Below, piece by piece: positions 33,225 through 42,380 of a stretch of DNA of 64,000 nt. The notes beneath the pieces are model-generated. The model ran no database searches, was not told the origin of the DNA, and saw only the letters and a program-made list of their open reading frames with translations. Within the stretch, counting starts at the first letter, position 1, and each line of letters begins with the position of its first letter. Where the stretch lies: the NCBI GenBank assembly GCA_040756375.1, contig JBFLZC010000004.1:248001-312000 (forward strand). The letters are read 5' to 3'. Made by a program: the position numbers and the translations under genes. Source of the stretch: VGSG01 sp040756375. GTDB taxonomy: Bacteria; Desulfobacterota; Desulfomonilia; Desulfomonilales; Desulfomonilaceae.

Positions 33225-34366
33225 TCAAGGTACTGCACGTATTGAACGGGTTTCAAGCCGGCGGAGTGGAAACTCAGCTGATCCGGGTCCTTCAAGGATA
33301 CGACCGCGGAAAGTTCCACATGGACGCGTGCCTTGTGGGTGGCGCAGTAGGAGAACTGGCGGAAGAAGCTAGACAATCCGGGGCAGAGCTCCTGCTGTGT
33401 CTCAAATCGCCTAATCTGGGATCGTTCTCGCGTAGAATGGCCGCGGTTCTTGAAAACAAGAGCTACCATATTGTACACTCTCATTTTGAAGGCTGGAGCG
33501 GTGCGATCCTACGGGGAGCCCACAAAGCCGGGGTCCCGGTGAGGATTGCTCAGGTGCACGGATTCAGAGCCTGGCCTGCCGAAGCACATGATGCGCTTGG
33601 ACTCCGAGCCGCGCGGGTTGTGGTCACGCTTTGGGGTCGCTATTGGCTTCGGCGCTACGCGACCCACATTCTCGCAGTGTCTCGGGCAGTCGCGCGGAGT
33701 CGACAGCTGGACGGCTCGGGCAGCCCACCGGTTCTGTCGTGGACCGGCGGAGTGGACACAGAGTCTTTTTCTCCGGATGACAGACCTGCACCTGGTCAGC
33801 CTGCAAGGCCGGTCATGCTCTGGGTCGGCGCCTTGCGTGAAGTAAAGAGAGTAGATTTGCACCTCCAGATCTTGCAGTCCGTGAGAAGAGAGATTCCCCA
33901 AGCGCGACTGGTTTTGGCAGGGACTGGGTCTCAGGAAGCTGCGCTACGCAACATGGCGGAAGAGCTGAGAATATCGGACGCGGTGGATTTCCTTGGGCTG
34001 AGACGGGATGTTCCCCGTCTGCTCAGGAGCGCGACGGTCTTTCTTTCCTGCTCTGAGGCCGAAGGTTTACCGACGGCGCTTCTGGAAGCCCAGGCAGCGG
34101 GAGTGCCTGTGGTAGCGTCGGACATCGATGCTCATCGAGAGGCCCTCTCAGAGGTTTTGCACCCCTATCTCTTCAGGCATGACGACATTCAGACCGCCGC
34201 GCGGAATGTGATTCAGTTGCTGAATAACCCAGATTTGAGATCCCGACTCGGCCGGGAGTCCAGGACTTTCATAGAGGATCGGTACAGCTTTCATCGTCAA
34301 CTGGAGCTGCTGCAGACCTATTATGAAGAGTGGGTCGCCGCGGCAAAGGAGCATCAGGTATGTTAG
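33221..34366 (+). CDS. GT4-type glycosyltransferase, 381 aa
   Basis: MIKVLHVLNGFQAGGVETQL (GTG start overlapping the preceding TGA) is the usual GT4 acceptor-domain beginning; LWVGALREVKRVDLHLQIL, VLAGTGSQEAALRNMAEEL and SCSEAEGLPTALLEAQAAGV with EX7E mark the donor domain. It adds a sugar to the growing repeat on the cytoplasmic face. A 7-nt overlap with the following membrane protein gene indicates one transcript. Confidence 0.9.
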   Translation: MIKVLHVLNGFQAGGVETQLIRVLQGYDRGKFHMDACLVGGAVGELAEEARQSGAELLLCLKSPNLGSFSRRMAAVLENKSYHIVHSHFEGWSGAILRGAHKAGVPVRIAQVHGFRAWPAEAHDALGLRAARVVVTLWGRYWLRRYATHILAVSRAVARSRQLDGSGSPPVLSWTGGVDTESFSPDDRPAPGQPARPVMLWVGALREVKRVDLHLQILQSVRREIPQARLVLAGTGSQEAALRNMAEELRISDAVDFLGLRRDVPRLLRSATVFLSCSEAEGLPTALLEAQAAGVPVVASDIDAHREALSEVLHPYLFRHDDIQTAARNVIQLLNNPDLRSRLGRESRTFIEDRYSFHRQLELLQTYYEEWVAAAKEHQVC

Positions 34367-35628
34367 ACCTTGCGATGTTAGACATCCTGGTGTTGAGTGC
34401 CTTGGTTCTCTCCTTGCCCTGGCTGGTGAATCACTACCTTAAGACGAACTATTTCCCCGCTGAACTCCAACTCTTCGTAATACTTGGAGGCATCGCCTGG
34501 CTTATCTTTTCCATTTATTGTGAAGAGTTATCTGGGCATGTCTTGGAGGTCTGGATCTACGACGCGGGAGGCCACGAAACATGGGGCGAGCGGTTGGCTC
34601 AAAGCATGTCTGCGGGCGACTGGCGTCCGTTTCTTGAGCACTTCCGACTGGGGAACCACGCGTACCATTGCTATGTGGCTCTTCTGCTCTGGCTTGGAGC
34701 TTCAGTCCACACGGTGACGATGATAAACGCGTGGGTTTGTTTCTGGGCCGGACTGATCCTGGTGCAATCCTTCAATTCAGTCGCCCCACACCCCAGTCAG
34801 GCCAAAGGGTGGGTGCTCCTCACGATCTTCTTCCCTTCCGTGATCTTCTGGGGAACCATGAACCTCAAGGAAGGGTGGATGTACTGGTCTGTATGCAATG
34901 TGCTGGCCGCGGCCTTCCATGATCCTCGCGACACCTTCTTCCGCAAAACCCCGTGGATATTTCCCGCAATTGTGGTCGGATCGTTGTTCAGAGCGCATGT
35001 TATCCTCGGATGGGTGATCGCGGTGGTAGCGGTGAATGTATTTCAGACCGGGAAACGGTCGGTGGCTCTCCTCTTGATCTTAACGCTGCCGTTCATGTTC
35101 TGGGCCCTCAAGGAGAAGACCGGCATTGACCTCTCCACCGAATCCGCCATGGACACTCTTGATCAAAGGTTTGCCGTTCTCTATCGTTCCGGACAGCAGG
35201 GGTCACGCATCGAATATATGGCCGGAAAGCCTATCTTCTTTATCTCGGGGGCCATCTCAGCATTTTTCCGGCCCTTTCCGTGGCAAGTTAACTCCTTGCG
35301 CACCCTGGTCAGTTGTTTGGAAACGTGGGTGGTGACTCTGTCATTGCTCGTTGTGTGGGCGAGGTTTGGGACAAGCTACGGTCGCATGGCATTGCGCCTT
35401 CCCTCCATACGGGCGTCGATCCTCGCAAGTATCTGGGTCTGTATTCTCCTCTCCTACTTCCCGAATGAAGGATTGGTGGTCCGCCAGAAGATTCAGATGG
35501 TCCCGGGCCTGCTTGCGCTGGCCATTGTGCCGCTGCGAGTTCGAGAAGACCTGCGGCTCAAGTTCTTCATGAGGAGAACCACGCTTCCGAGGTGGCTGTC
35601 GCCTGCCAGAGAAGCTCCTCCAGGCTGA
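34360..35628 (+). CDS. Polytopic membrane protein, possible GT-C enzyme or polymerase, 422 aa
   Basis: About ten hydrophobic segments. Distinctive stretches are YDAGGHETWGERLAQSMSAG in an early loop and FFPSVIFWGTMNLKEGWMYW in the middle; similar NLKEG/S.RKE patterns occur in membrane proteins of exopolysaccharide loci that may be polymerases. No Wzy is otherwise obvious in the locus, so this is one candidate for repeat-unit polymerisation. The ATG at 34360 with GGAG at good spacing is preferred over the upstream frame start at 34330. Confidence 0.6.
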   Translation: MLDLAMLDILVLSALVLSLPWLVNHYLKTNYFPAELQLFVILGGIAWLIFSIYCEELSGHVLEVWIYDAGGHETWGERLAQSMSAGDWRPFLEHFRLGNHAYHCYVALLLWLGASVHTVTMINAWVCFWAGLILVQSFNSVAPHPSQAKGWVLLTIFFPSVIFWGTMNLKEGWMYWSVCNVLAAAFHDPRDTFFRKTPWIFPAIVVGSLFRAHVILGWVIAVVAVNVFQTGKRSVALLLILTLPFMFWALKEKTGIDLSTESAMDTLDQRFAVLYRSGQQGSRIEYMAGKPIFFISGAISAFFRPFPWQVNSLRTLVSCLETWVVTLSLLVVWARFGTSYGRMALRLPSIRASILASIWVCILLSYFPNEGLVVRQKIQMVPGLLALAIVPLRVREDLRLKFFMRRTTLPRWLSPAREAPPG

Positions 35629-35654
35629 CCTTGTCTCCGGGCTACTCGTGACGA

Positions 35655-36839
35655 GTGTTCTCCGCTCACAACTTGCCTTGGTGGCGAGCACTCCACCGGT
35701 CATGCTCCAATAACAAAGTAGTGCCTCAAGAAGCATCCATCCGCATTCAGTGGTTAGGCGACATCGCGTTAACCGCACAGTTCCTCCACCCCGCGAATCA
35801 TAACCTCCTCGAGGCGAATTGTGCGCTTCTGGCGAAGGGACTCGAACCGTCGGATCTGCGCATCGCAAACTGGGAAGCACCACTGATCGGCGAAGATGGC
35901 GTGACCCAGGCCAAGCGGATGGCGCTCTATACCGACGAGGAAACAGCCCGGAAGGTCCTAGGCATCAAGCTCGACGTTGCGATCCTGGCTAATAATCATG
36001 CGTTTGACTGCTTCGAGTCGGGATTCCGGCGAACAGCCAACTTCCTGCAGCAGTCCGGAATCCGCGTGGTGGGCGCAGGCCTCTCTCCTGAAGAGGCTGC
36101 CGCCCCGATCTCCCTCCAAGTCAACGGAACCCCAATCACGCTTCTGGCCTATGTGGACGAGGATACTAATCCGCAGGTTCCTCCACAGACGTCCATGTAT
36201 CTGAACATGCTCCACCGAGACCACGTACTGAGAGACGTGGCGCGATGGGCCCGCGAAGACCGGGTCGTCATCGTCCATTTCCATATGGGCCACGATTTCA
36301 TGCCGATTCCTTCTCCTCGCCAAAGAAGGCTGGCTCGAGACGTGAGCGAGGCCGGCGCCAAGGTCGTCGTCTGTTATCACCCTCACCGAATTCAAGGTTA
36401 CGAGAAACATCAGAACGGGCACATAATCTATAGCCTGGGAAATGCGCTGGTAGGGACCATCTACCCTTGGCCCAGAATCACTGAGCCGACCTTGGCGATC
36501 ACATGCGAGCTTACCGGCCGTGAAGTGACTCGAGTCAGTGTCCAGCCGTTCCTTCTGCGAAACGGGCGTCTGAGGGTTGATAGTGGCAATCGGGTAGTGA
36601 GAGAGCTGGAGCAGCGCCAGAAAATCTATTCCGCAACCGAGGTTGACTACGATCGCATTTGGGCAAAAGCCCTCGCAAAAGATCTCTTTCTCACCCGGCC
36701 GGTCCACTTTCTCAGGCGGAACAGAAACCCTTGGCGTGCTTTTGGGTCGCTCCGGACAAGACATCTTCACGAATATGCTCGCTTGCTGCGGGAAATCGCC
36801 AAGCGCATACTCGGCAAACGCCCTGTGCAACCGGGTTGA
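35655..36839 (+). CDS. CapA-family metallophosphatase-like protein, 394 aa
   Basis: The family signature runs through the protein: WLGDIALTAQF, NWEAPLIGEDG, ILANNHAFDCFESGFRRT, VIVHFHMGHDFMPIPSPRQR, VVCYHPHRIQGYE and IYSLGNALVG. These are the metal and active-site segments of the PGA_cap/CapA fold, related to calcineurin-like phosphoesterases. CapA usually works with CapB and CapC in poly-gamma-glutamate export; those genes are absent, so here it more likely trims or modifies the glycan. No signal peptide is evident from the GTG at 35655, and the start is uncertain. The last residues precede the CapK-like gene by 8 bp. Confidence 0.85.
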   Translation: MFSAHNLPWWRALHRSCSNNKVVPQEASIRIQWLGDIALTAQFLHPANHNLLEANCALLAKGLEPSDLRIANWEAPLIGEDGVTQAKRMALYTDEETARKVLGIKLDVAILANNHAFDCFESGFRRTANFLQQSGIRVVGAGLSPEEAAAPISLQVNGTPITLLAYVDEDTNPQVPPQTSMYLNMLHRDHVLRDVARWAREDRVVIVHFHMGHDFMPIPSPRQRRLARDVSEAGAKVVVCYHPHRIQGYEKHQNGHIIYSLGNALVGTIYPWPRITEPTLAITCELTGREVTRVSVQPFLLRNGRLRVDSGNRVVRELEQRQKIYSATEVDYDRIWAKALAKDLFLTRPVHFLRRNRNPWRAFGSLRTRHLHEYARLLREIAKRILGKRPVQPG

Positions 36840-36847
36840 GAATCCGA

Positions 36848-38329
36848 ATGGGTCTCGCCAAGATCATATATGGCTGGTCGCCGGTTTGGCTTCAGAATGT
36901 AATGGTGACTGCACAAGGTCTTATGTTCAATCACCGCAGAATGGATGTGAAGCTGGCCCGGAGACTTTTGGCCGAATTAAGAGAGAGCCAGTGGTGGGAT
37001 GAGGAGCGGTTTCGGCGTTATCAAGATTTCAGACTGAGGGAACATATACAATTCGCGGCTACGCACGTCCCGTACTATAAGGAATTATTCAACCGCCGCG
37101 GGATGGACCCATCGAATGTGCGCACGGTAGAGGATCTGACACTGCTTCCACTTCTGGAAAAGAGCGCTATCCGCAAGTCACCCGATGCTTTCTTGCGGGG
37201 GGGTAAACGGAGTCGGTCGTGGAACAAGCTCTTCACCAGTGGGACCACGGGGTCCCCAATGGATTTGTTCAGCTCACGTGAGAGCTTCACGCGCACGTGG
37301 AGCTTTGTATTTCGACTCAGGGAGTGGGCCGGCTTTCATGATCCGATATTGCCCAGGCGCGTGCAGTTTACGGGCCGGAATATCGTCCCGGATAGACACA
37401 CCACGGCTGACGGCACGTTTTGGCGACGCAACCTTTTCGGGAATGCGCTCCTCATGTCCACCACGCACCTCTCGCAAGATACGATTGAAGCGTACATAGA
37501 AGCAATGGGGCGCTTTTCCCCGGAACTCATCGACGGGTATCCATCCGCGATTCAGACTGTTGCTCGCTTTGCCCAGGCGCGTGGTTTGAGACTGCCGTCT
37601 CCCGGGGCCATTATCACCAGTGCAGAAACGCTCTTGCCCGATGATCGCGCGGTTATGGAATCCGCGTTTGGCTGCAAAGTGTTCAATCAGTATGCCTCAA
37701 GTGACACTGGGGCATTCATATGCGACTGCGAAGAGGGAAATCTTCATCTGAATCCGGAATTCGGTATCTGCGAAATCCTCACCCCTGACGGGAGACCGGC
37801 CCGGCCGGGCGAAGAGGGGGAGATTGTCACCACCTCATTCTGCAACACAGAACAGGTCTTCATCCGCTACCGTATCGGCGATCTGGCTGTTCAGGGACCC
37901 GATGAAAGATGCCCTTGCGGCAGGATGATGCCTCGAATTCAGGCTGTAACCGGGCGAGTGGACGACATCTTGTTTGTTCCGGGGCGAGGTTATGTCGGTC
38001 GCTTGGATCCGATCTTTAAGTCTTTGAGCGGCATTTGGGAAGCCCAGATCGTCCAGGAGTCGTTGGAAAGACTCAGGGTCAAGGTTGTTCCGGACTCGGG
38101 TTACGACGGCGCGTCCAGGGCCGCTCTTGAAGCAAACCTCCGCGAAAAGGTCGGACCTGACGTCGATGTGGTTATAGACGAGGTTGGAGAAATCCCTCGA
38201 GGCCCAAATGGCAAGTTCCAATCTGTGAGAAGCCTTTGCAAAGACCATTACCCGGAGATCCAAGGGGAGAAATCATCGTCTGTGCCCGGCGTAGAGCTGC
38301 CGAGGTTCGGGGAGAATAGAGGCACGTGA
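36848..38329 (+). CDS. CapK/PaaK-like adenylate-forming enzyme, 493 aa
   Basis: The ATP-binding loop FTSGTTGSPMDLFSS, ASSDTGAFICDCEEGNLHLN and YRIGDLAVQGPDERCPCGR are motifs of the phenylacetate-CoA ligase/CapK branch of adenylate-forming enzymes. In capsule loci, such proteins are thought to activate acids or amino acids for attachment to sugars. The ATG at 36848 is chosen because the longer frame (36659) overlaps the CapA gene and lacks similarity. The stop overlaps the next GT4 start by 4 nt. The substrate is unknown; pairing with CapA-like 35655 suggests acyl or amide decoration. Confidence 0.87.
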   Translation: MGLAKIIYGWSPVWLQNVMVTAQGLMFNHRRMDVKLARRLLAELRESQWWDEERFRRYQDFRLREHIQFAATHVPYYKELFNRRGMDPSNVRTVEDLTLLPLLEKSAIRKSPDAFLRGGKRSRSWNKLFTSGTTGSPMDLFSSRESFTRTWSFVFRLREWAGFHDPILPRRVQFTGRNIVPDRHTTADGTFWRRNLFGNALLMSTTHLSQDTIEAYIEAMGRFSPELIDGYPSAIQTVARFAQARGLRLPSPGAIITSAETLLPDDRAVMESAFGCKVFNQYASSDTGAFICDCEEGNLHLNPEFGICEILTPDGRPARPGEEGEIVTTSFCNTEQVFIRYRIGDLAVQGPDERCPCGRMMPRIQAVTGRVDDILFVPGRGYVGRLDPIFKSLSGIWEAQIVQESLERLRVKVVPDSGYDGASRAALEANLREKVGPDVDVVIDEVGEIPRGPNGKFQSVRSLCKDHYPEIQGEKSSSVPGVELPRFGENRGT

Positions 38330-39552
38330 AGCTTATCGTCGTTACAACCATCCCCATGACTTTGGAGCTCTTTCTTCAGGGCCAGATCTCCTATTTGAAG
38401 GAAAACGGCTTTGACGTTGTGGCGGTATCGTCACCAGGACCCGCGCTGGACCGGGTGGCGCAACAAGACAACATCGCTGTCCATGCAATCCCCATGAATC
38501 GCGGGATTGCTCCTTTCAGGGATGCTAGGGCTCTCTATCGGCTTTGGAAGCTTTTCCGAAGACTTAGACCCGCAATTGTTCATGCTTCCACAGGCAAGGC
38601 GGGTCCTCTTGCGATCCTCGCTGCGACGCTCGCCGGTGTGCCTGTGCGGGTGTACTCGCTCCGTGGCTTCATGATCGACAGGGGGAGGGCGGGTGGTCGG
38701 GCGATCCTCAGGGCAATGGAGTGGTTGACCTGCCGGTGCGCTCACCGGGTAATTGCGGTCAGCCGCTCGCTGGCCGCACTCGTTATTACCGAGCGGCTTT
38801 GCCGGCCCGAGAAGTTGGCGGTGTTCGCTCACGGAAGCAGCAACGGAGTGGACGCGAAGGGACGTTTCAATCCGGAGCGTCTCACCGGGCGAGCCGTGCA
38901 GGAGTTTCAAGCGGCATGGCGCATTCCCGAAGGCGCCACTGTGATCAGTTTCATCGGCAGACTGGTGGCCGGCAAAGGGATCGCTGAACTCGCCCGTGCA
39001 TGGCAGAGCATCAGGACGGTACATGAGACAGCGTATCTCGTGATTGCCGGGACTCCCGAAGAACACGATCCGGTGGACCGCTCGGTTCTTCAAAGCCTCA
39101 GCGCGGACGAGCGCGTGATTATGATTGATTCAGTGCCTCATACGCAGATGCCCGCGTTGTATGCCATCAGCGACCTTATCGTGCTGCCCACCTATTCGGA
39201 GGGCCTGCCGAACGTGGCACTGGAAGCTGCTGCTATGGCCAAACCTGTGGTGGCCACGCGAGTCACAGGATGCGTGGACGTGGTGGAAGACGGCGTCACG
39301 GGCACGCTCGTCGCCCCGCGCGATTCTGAGGCGTTGGAAGAAGCAATGGCTCGGTACCTGAATAACCCTTCGCTGCGAAAGCGTCACGGGATAGCAGCGA
39401 GAGAGTTGGTGTTAGCGAAATTCGCGCCCGAACCCATTTGGGAGGCGCTCCAGATAGAGTACCTCCGTCTGCTCTCGGAAAGGGGTCTCATCACCTTGAA
39501 TCAGGAAGGCCCTGAACGAAGCTCCGTGCTTACAGCTCAGGGCAAGCCTTGA
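38326..39552 (+). CDS. GT4-type glycosyltransferase, 408 aa
   Basis: Starts at GTG overlapping the preceding stop. PIVHASTGKAGPLAILAATL-like N-domain (VHASTGKAGPLAILA), FIGRLVAGKGIAELARAWQS and LPTYSEGLPNVALEAAAMAK with the EX7E motif belong to a GT-B enzyme similar to the WcaI/PglA-type GT4 group. VHASTGKAGPL is typical of transferases that add the second sugar to undecaprenyl-linked bacillosamine-type acceptors, which fits the PglC/PglD pair at 41117-42380. This acceptor assignment is an inference. Confidence 0.88.
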   Translation: MKLIVVTTIPMTLELFLQGQISYLKENGFDVVAVSSPGPALDRVAQQDNIAVHAIPMNRGIAPFRDARALYRLWKLFRRLRPAIVHASTGKAGPLAILAATLAGVPVRVYSLRGFMIDRGRAGGRAILRAMEWLTCRCAHRVIAVSRSLAALVITERLCRPEKLAVFAHGSSNGVDAKGRFNPERLTGRAVQEFQAAWRIPEGATVISFIGRLVAGKGIAELARAWQSIRTVHETAYLVIAGTPEEHDPVDRSVLQSLSADERVIMIDSVPHTQMPALYAISDLIVLPTYSEGLPNVALEAAAMAKPVVATRVTGCVDVVEDGVTGTLVAPRDSEALEEAMARYLNNPSLRKRHGIAARELVLAKFAPEPIWEALQIEYLRLLSERGLITLNQEGPERSSVLTAQGKP

Positions 39553-40487
39553 TCCGCTGCAACCAATCCCTCCGACACCGTACTATGGAAACCGATCACT
39601 CCCATCACATTGAGGCGATTTCCATTCCGGCTCATGAGAACATCATGTCCGTGGACGTGGAGTGCTGGGATCAGATAATCTGCCGTAACTTGACAAGAGA
39701 GCTGATCCATCCGACACAGTCTTGCCTTGAAAGCACTCGATCTTTGCTCGACCTGTTTAAGAAGCGAGGCGTGAAGGCTACTTTCTTTGTCCTCGGGTAC
39801 GTCGCGGAGACGTTCCCGGACTTGATTCGCCGGATCGACGCGGAGGGCCACGAAGTGGCTGCCCACGGCTATACTCATACGCCTCTGCGAGATCTCACGC
39901 CGGCCGGATTCAGGGAAGAGGTAGACAGGACGGCAAGCCTGCTCACCGGGATCGTTCGGAAGCGTATACATGGCTTTCGAGCGCCGGAATTCAGTGTCAC
40001 GAAAAATACGCTGTGGGCGCTGGAAACGCTGGTTGAGTATGGGTTCACTTACGACAGCAGCATCATGCCCCTAGCGAGTTCTCGATACGGGATCGACGGC
40101 TTTCCGTTTGGACCGGCTCGCGTTCGCGTTGGCGAGCGGTCCATCGTTGAAGTTCCACCATCGACTGTGCACCTGTTAGGAAGAAGGATTCCTGCGGCCG
40201 GCGGCCGATACCTTCGCCTGCTGCCTTATCAAGCGATTCGCGGCGCGGTACGCCAGGTCAACAGGGAAGTAGGTCCTTACGTTTTGTATCTCCATCCGTA
40301 CGAATTGTCCACCGAACGGCTCACGTGTGGCGCTTTTCCTGGTAGAGTCCCGTCAGCGCAGGTCTGGAAGACCGAGTTTCTGTGGAACTGGCGCAGAGAA
40401 AGCATACGGGGTAAGCTACTGAAGCTCCTTGATGAATTTCGTTTTACGTCCGCAAGTGAGGTGCTGACTCGTGCCATCGGGAATTGA
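39549..40487 (+). CDS. Polysaccharide deacetylase (XrtA-associated type), 312 aa
   Basis: NIMSVDVECWDQIIC starts the NodB-homology domain; KKRGVKATFFVLGYVAETFP, DAEGHEVAAHGYTHTPL and HGFRAPEFSVTKNTLWALE carry the metal-binding Asp/His and catalytic motifs of carbohydrate esterase family 4. The FRAPxFSxT pattern is that of deacetylases from PEP-CTERM/exosortase-linked exopolysaccharide loci. It removes N- or O-acetyl groups from the glycan. Start TTG 39549 overlaps the preceding stop; ATG 39585 is an alternative. No exosortase gene is in the window. Confidence 0.88.
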   Translation: MIRCNQSLRHRTMETDHSHHIEAISIPAHENIMSVDVECWDQIICRNLTRELIHPTQSCLESTRSLLDLFKKRGVKATFFVLGYVAETFPDLIRRIDAEGHEVAAHGYTHTPLRDLTPAGFREEVDRTASLLTGIVRKRIHGFRAPEFSVTKNTLWALETLVEYGFTYDSSIMPLASSRYGIDGFPFGPARVRVGERSIVEVPPSTVHLLGRRIPAAGGRYLRLLPYQAIRGAVRQVNREVGPYVLYLHPYELSTERLTCGAFPGRVPSAQVWKTEFLWNWRRESIRGKLLKLLDEFRFTSASEVLTRAIGN

Positions 40488-41145
40488 CGGGACGCGGAGA
40501 TATTTCGATCGCATCCCAAAGCAGTGGCACGCGCGATACGCTGGTGCGAGCCGTCTGCGTTCAATTCTGAACCGCTTCTGGCGGAGTGCCCTGTACGAGC
40601 GTCATCGCCTGACCTTTGAGCACTGCGGGCCGATAGGGGGCGCCACGGTGCTCGATATCGGCTGTGGAACGGGCGAGTATTCGCTGGAATTCGCTGCAAG
40701 GGGCGCACTTCAGGTCGTGGGAGTGGATATCGCGCCCGCCATGGTTGAATTTTCAGAACGGCTGACACACGAGCGAGGGCTGTCCCAGCGTTGCCGCTTT
40801 ATCTGCGCGGATTTCCTCGACTATCAATTCAGCGAGCAGTTCGATATTGTGCTCGCGATGGGACTCTTCGATTATGTCGCGGATCCGAGACCGGTCCTCA
40901 AAGCGATAGCAAGGTTGACGCGAGGTCGCTTTCTTGCTTCGTATCCGTGTAACGAAGGAATCTGGGCGTTTCAACGCAAGGTTCGGTACCGTTGGATGAA
41001 AAGAGTGCCGGTGTTTGACTACACGCGGAATCGACTGGAGACTCTTTACAAAGAGTCTGGATTCGAGTCCCTGCAGATCGTCGAAATGAAGAGAGGCCTT
41101 CTTGTGGTGGCCTGGAATGAACCCACATCCACTTCCCATCAATAG
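40471..41145 (+). CDS. Class I SAM-dependent methyltransferase, 224 aa
   Basis: VLDIGCGTGEYSLEFAARGA is a canonical SAM-binding motif I and VVGVDIAPAMVEFSERL the acidic-loop strand; FICADFLDYQF and IVLAMGLFDYV complete the fold. It probably methylates a sugar, lipid or small metabolite in the glycan pathway. The GTG start at 40471 overlaps the deacetylase end by 17 nt, and the stop overlaps the initiating transferase by 29 nt, so all three are cotranslated. Confidence 0.85.
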   Translation: MPSGIDGTRRYFDRIPKQWHARYAGASRLRSILNRFWRSALYERHRLTFEHCGPIGGATVLDIGCGTGEYSLEFAARGALQVVGVDIAPAMVEFSERLTHERGLSQRCRFICADFLDYQFSEQFDIVLAMGLFDYVADPRPVLKAIARLTRGRFLASYPCNEGIWAFQRKVRYRWMKRVPVFDYTRNRLETLYKESGFESLQIVEMKRGLLVVAWNEPTSTSHQ

Positions 41146-41737
41146 TGCGTTGAAGCGGCTGATCGATATAGCGGTGTCCGGAGCGGGACTGATCGTGCTT
41201 TCACCTGTGATCCTAGCAGTGGGTTTGTTGGTTCGGTGCACCCTGGGATCGCCTGTTTTCTTTAGGCAACAGCGGCCTGGACTTCGGGGCGCGCCATTCG
41301 AGCTGGTAAAATTCCGAACCATGACCTTCGAACGCGCGGCAACAGGCGAGCTGGTCCCAGACGCTGCGCGTCTCACCCGAAGCGGAAAGCTGTTGAGACG
41401 GACCAGCCTCGATGAGCTGCCAGAGCTCTGGAACGTGTTGGTCGGGGACATGAGTCTTGTGGGACCGCGGCCGCTGCTCATGGAGTACTTGGATCGATAT
41501 ACCGCGGAGCAGATGCGCCGACATGAAGCAAAGCCCGGAATAACAGGTTGGGCACAGGTGAACGGCAGGAATGCCATGACCTGGGAACAGAAGTTCGCAT
41601 TTGATGTTTGGTACGTGGATAACTGGTCGGTGGGCCTCGATCTGAAAATCCTCCTCATGACGCTCGGCACTGTGTTGACCGGTAGAGGTGTATCACAGGA
41701 GGGATCGGCAACAAGCGAGCCGTTTCTTGGGCGGTAA
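41117..41737 (+). CDS. pglC: PglC-type phosphosugar transferase (initiating), 206 aa
   Basis: A small monotopic polyprenol phosphate phosphoglycosyl transferase. The N-terminal re-entrant helix (GLIVLSPVILAVGLLVRC), FELVKFRTMTF, the catalytic Asp-Glu pair in TSLDELPELWNVL, MSLVGPRPLLMEY and KPGITGWAQVNGRNAMTW are all diagnostic. The residues and the ending GVSQEGSATSEPF closely follow Campylobacter PglC, which moves phospho-di-N-acetylbacillosamine to undecaprenyl phosphate. The ATG at 41117 is preferred over TTG 41102. It is followed 7 bp later by a PglD-like acetyltransferase gene, the same partnership as in pgl loci. Confidence 0.88.
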   Translation: MNPHPLPINSALKRLIDIAVSGAGLIVLSPVILAVGLLVRCTLGSPVFFRQQRPGLRGAPFELVKFRTMTFERAATGELVPDAARLTRSGKLLRRTSLDELPELWNVLVGDMSLVGPRPLLMEYLDRYTAEQMRRHEAKPGITGWAQVNGRNAMTWEQKFAFDVWYVDNWSVGLDLKILLMTLGTVLTGRGVSQEGSATSEPFLGR

Positions 41738-41744
41738 CAACACC

Positions 41745-42380
41745 ATGGAAAGAATCTTCCTGTTCGGAGCAGGCGGCCACGCGAAGGTGGTGATCTCGGT
41801 AATCGAGGAAGAAGGCCTGTATGAGCCGGCTCTTCTCGCTGACGACGATCCCCGGCTCAATTCTCGGAGAGTGCACGGTTATCCCGTGGTAAGTGGCAGA
41901 GAAGAGCTTCTTCGGGCTGCTCGCTCACAGGGTATTACGAAAGGCATTGTGGCCATCGGCGACAATCGCCATCGACCTTTGGTAGCACGGTGGCTCCGTG
42001 AACAAGGATTTCAGCTCGTCAGAGCCGTCCATCCCACGGCGTACGTCGCCCGTCGGGTCGCAATAGGAGACGGTTCTGTGATCATGGCAGGTGTGGTGAT
42101 CAATCCCGATACCAGTATCGGGGCATGCGCAATCATCAATACCAGCGCCACAGTTGACCACGACTGCACAGTCGCGGACGGAGTTCACATAGCGCCCGGA
42201 TGCAGGATCTGCGGAGGTGTGACCATCGGTCAAGGCGCATTTATTGGCGCGGGCGCCACGGTTGTTCCGGGCAGGGCGATCGGTCGGAACGCGGTGGTGG
42301 GGGCGGGCTCCGTGGTGATCAAGGATATAGGAGATGATGTTCGAGCTGCGGGGAATCCTTGCCGGCTCCTCGATGGCTGA
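41745..42380 (+). CDS. pglD: PglD/NeuD-type sugar N-acetyltransferase, 211 aa
   Basis: N-terminal IFLFGAGGHAKVVISVIEEE is the Rossmann-like UDP-sugar-binding domain of the NeuD/PglD group. The C-terminal half is a left-handed beta-helix of hexapeptide repeats, with the catalytic His in NTSATVDHDCTVADGVHIAP and a closing AAGNPCRLL. It would acetylate the 4-amino group of UDP-4-amino-sugar using acetyl-CoA, completing a bacillosamine-type donor for the upstream PglC-like enzyme. The ATG at 41745 is chosen since similarity starts at once; the longer frame from 41688 overlaps pglC. Confidence 0.88.
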   Translation: MERIFLFGAGGHAKVVISVIEEEGLYEPALLADDDPRLNSRRVHGYPVVSGREELLRAARSQGITKGIVAIGDNRHRPLVARWLREQGFQLVRAVHPTAYVARRVAIGDGSVIMAGVVINPDTSIGACAIINTSATVDHDCTVADGVHIAPGCRICGGVTIGQGAFIGAGATVVPGRAIGRNAVVGAGSVVIKDIGDDVRAAGNPCRLLDG

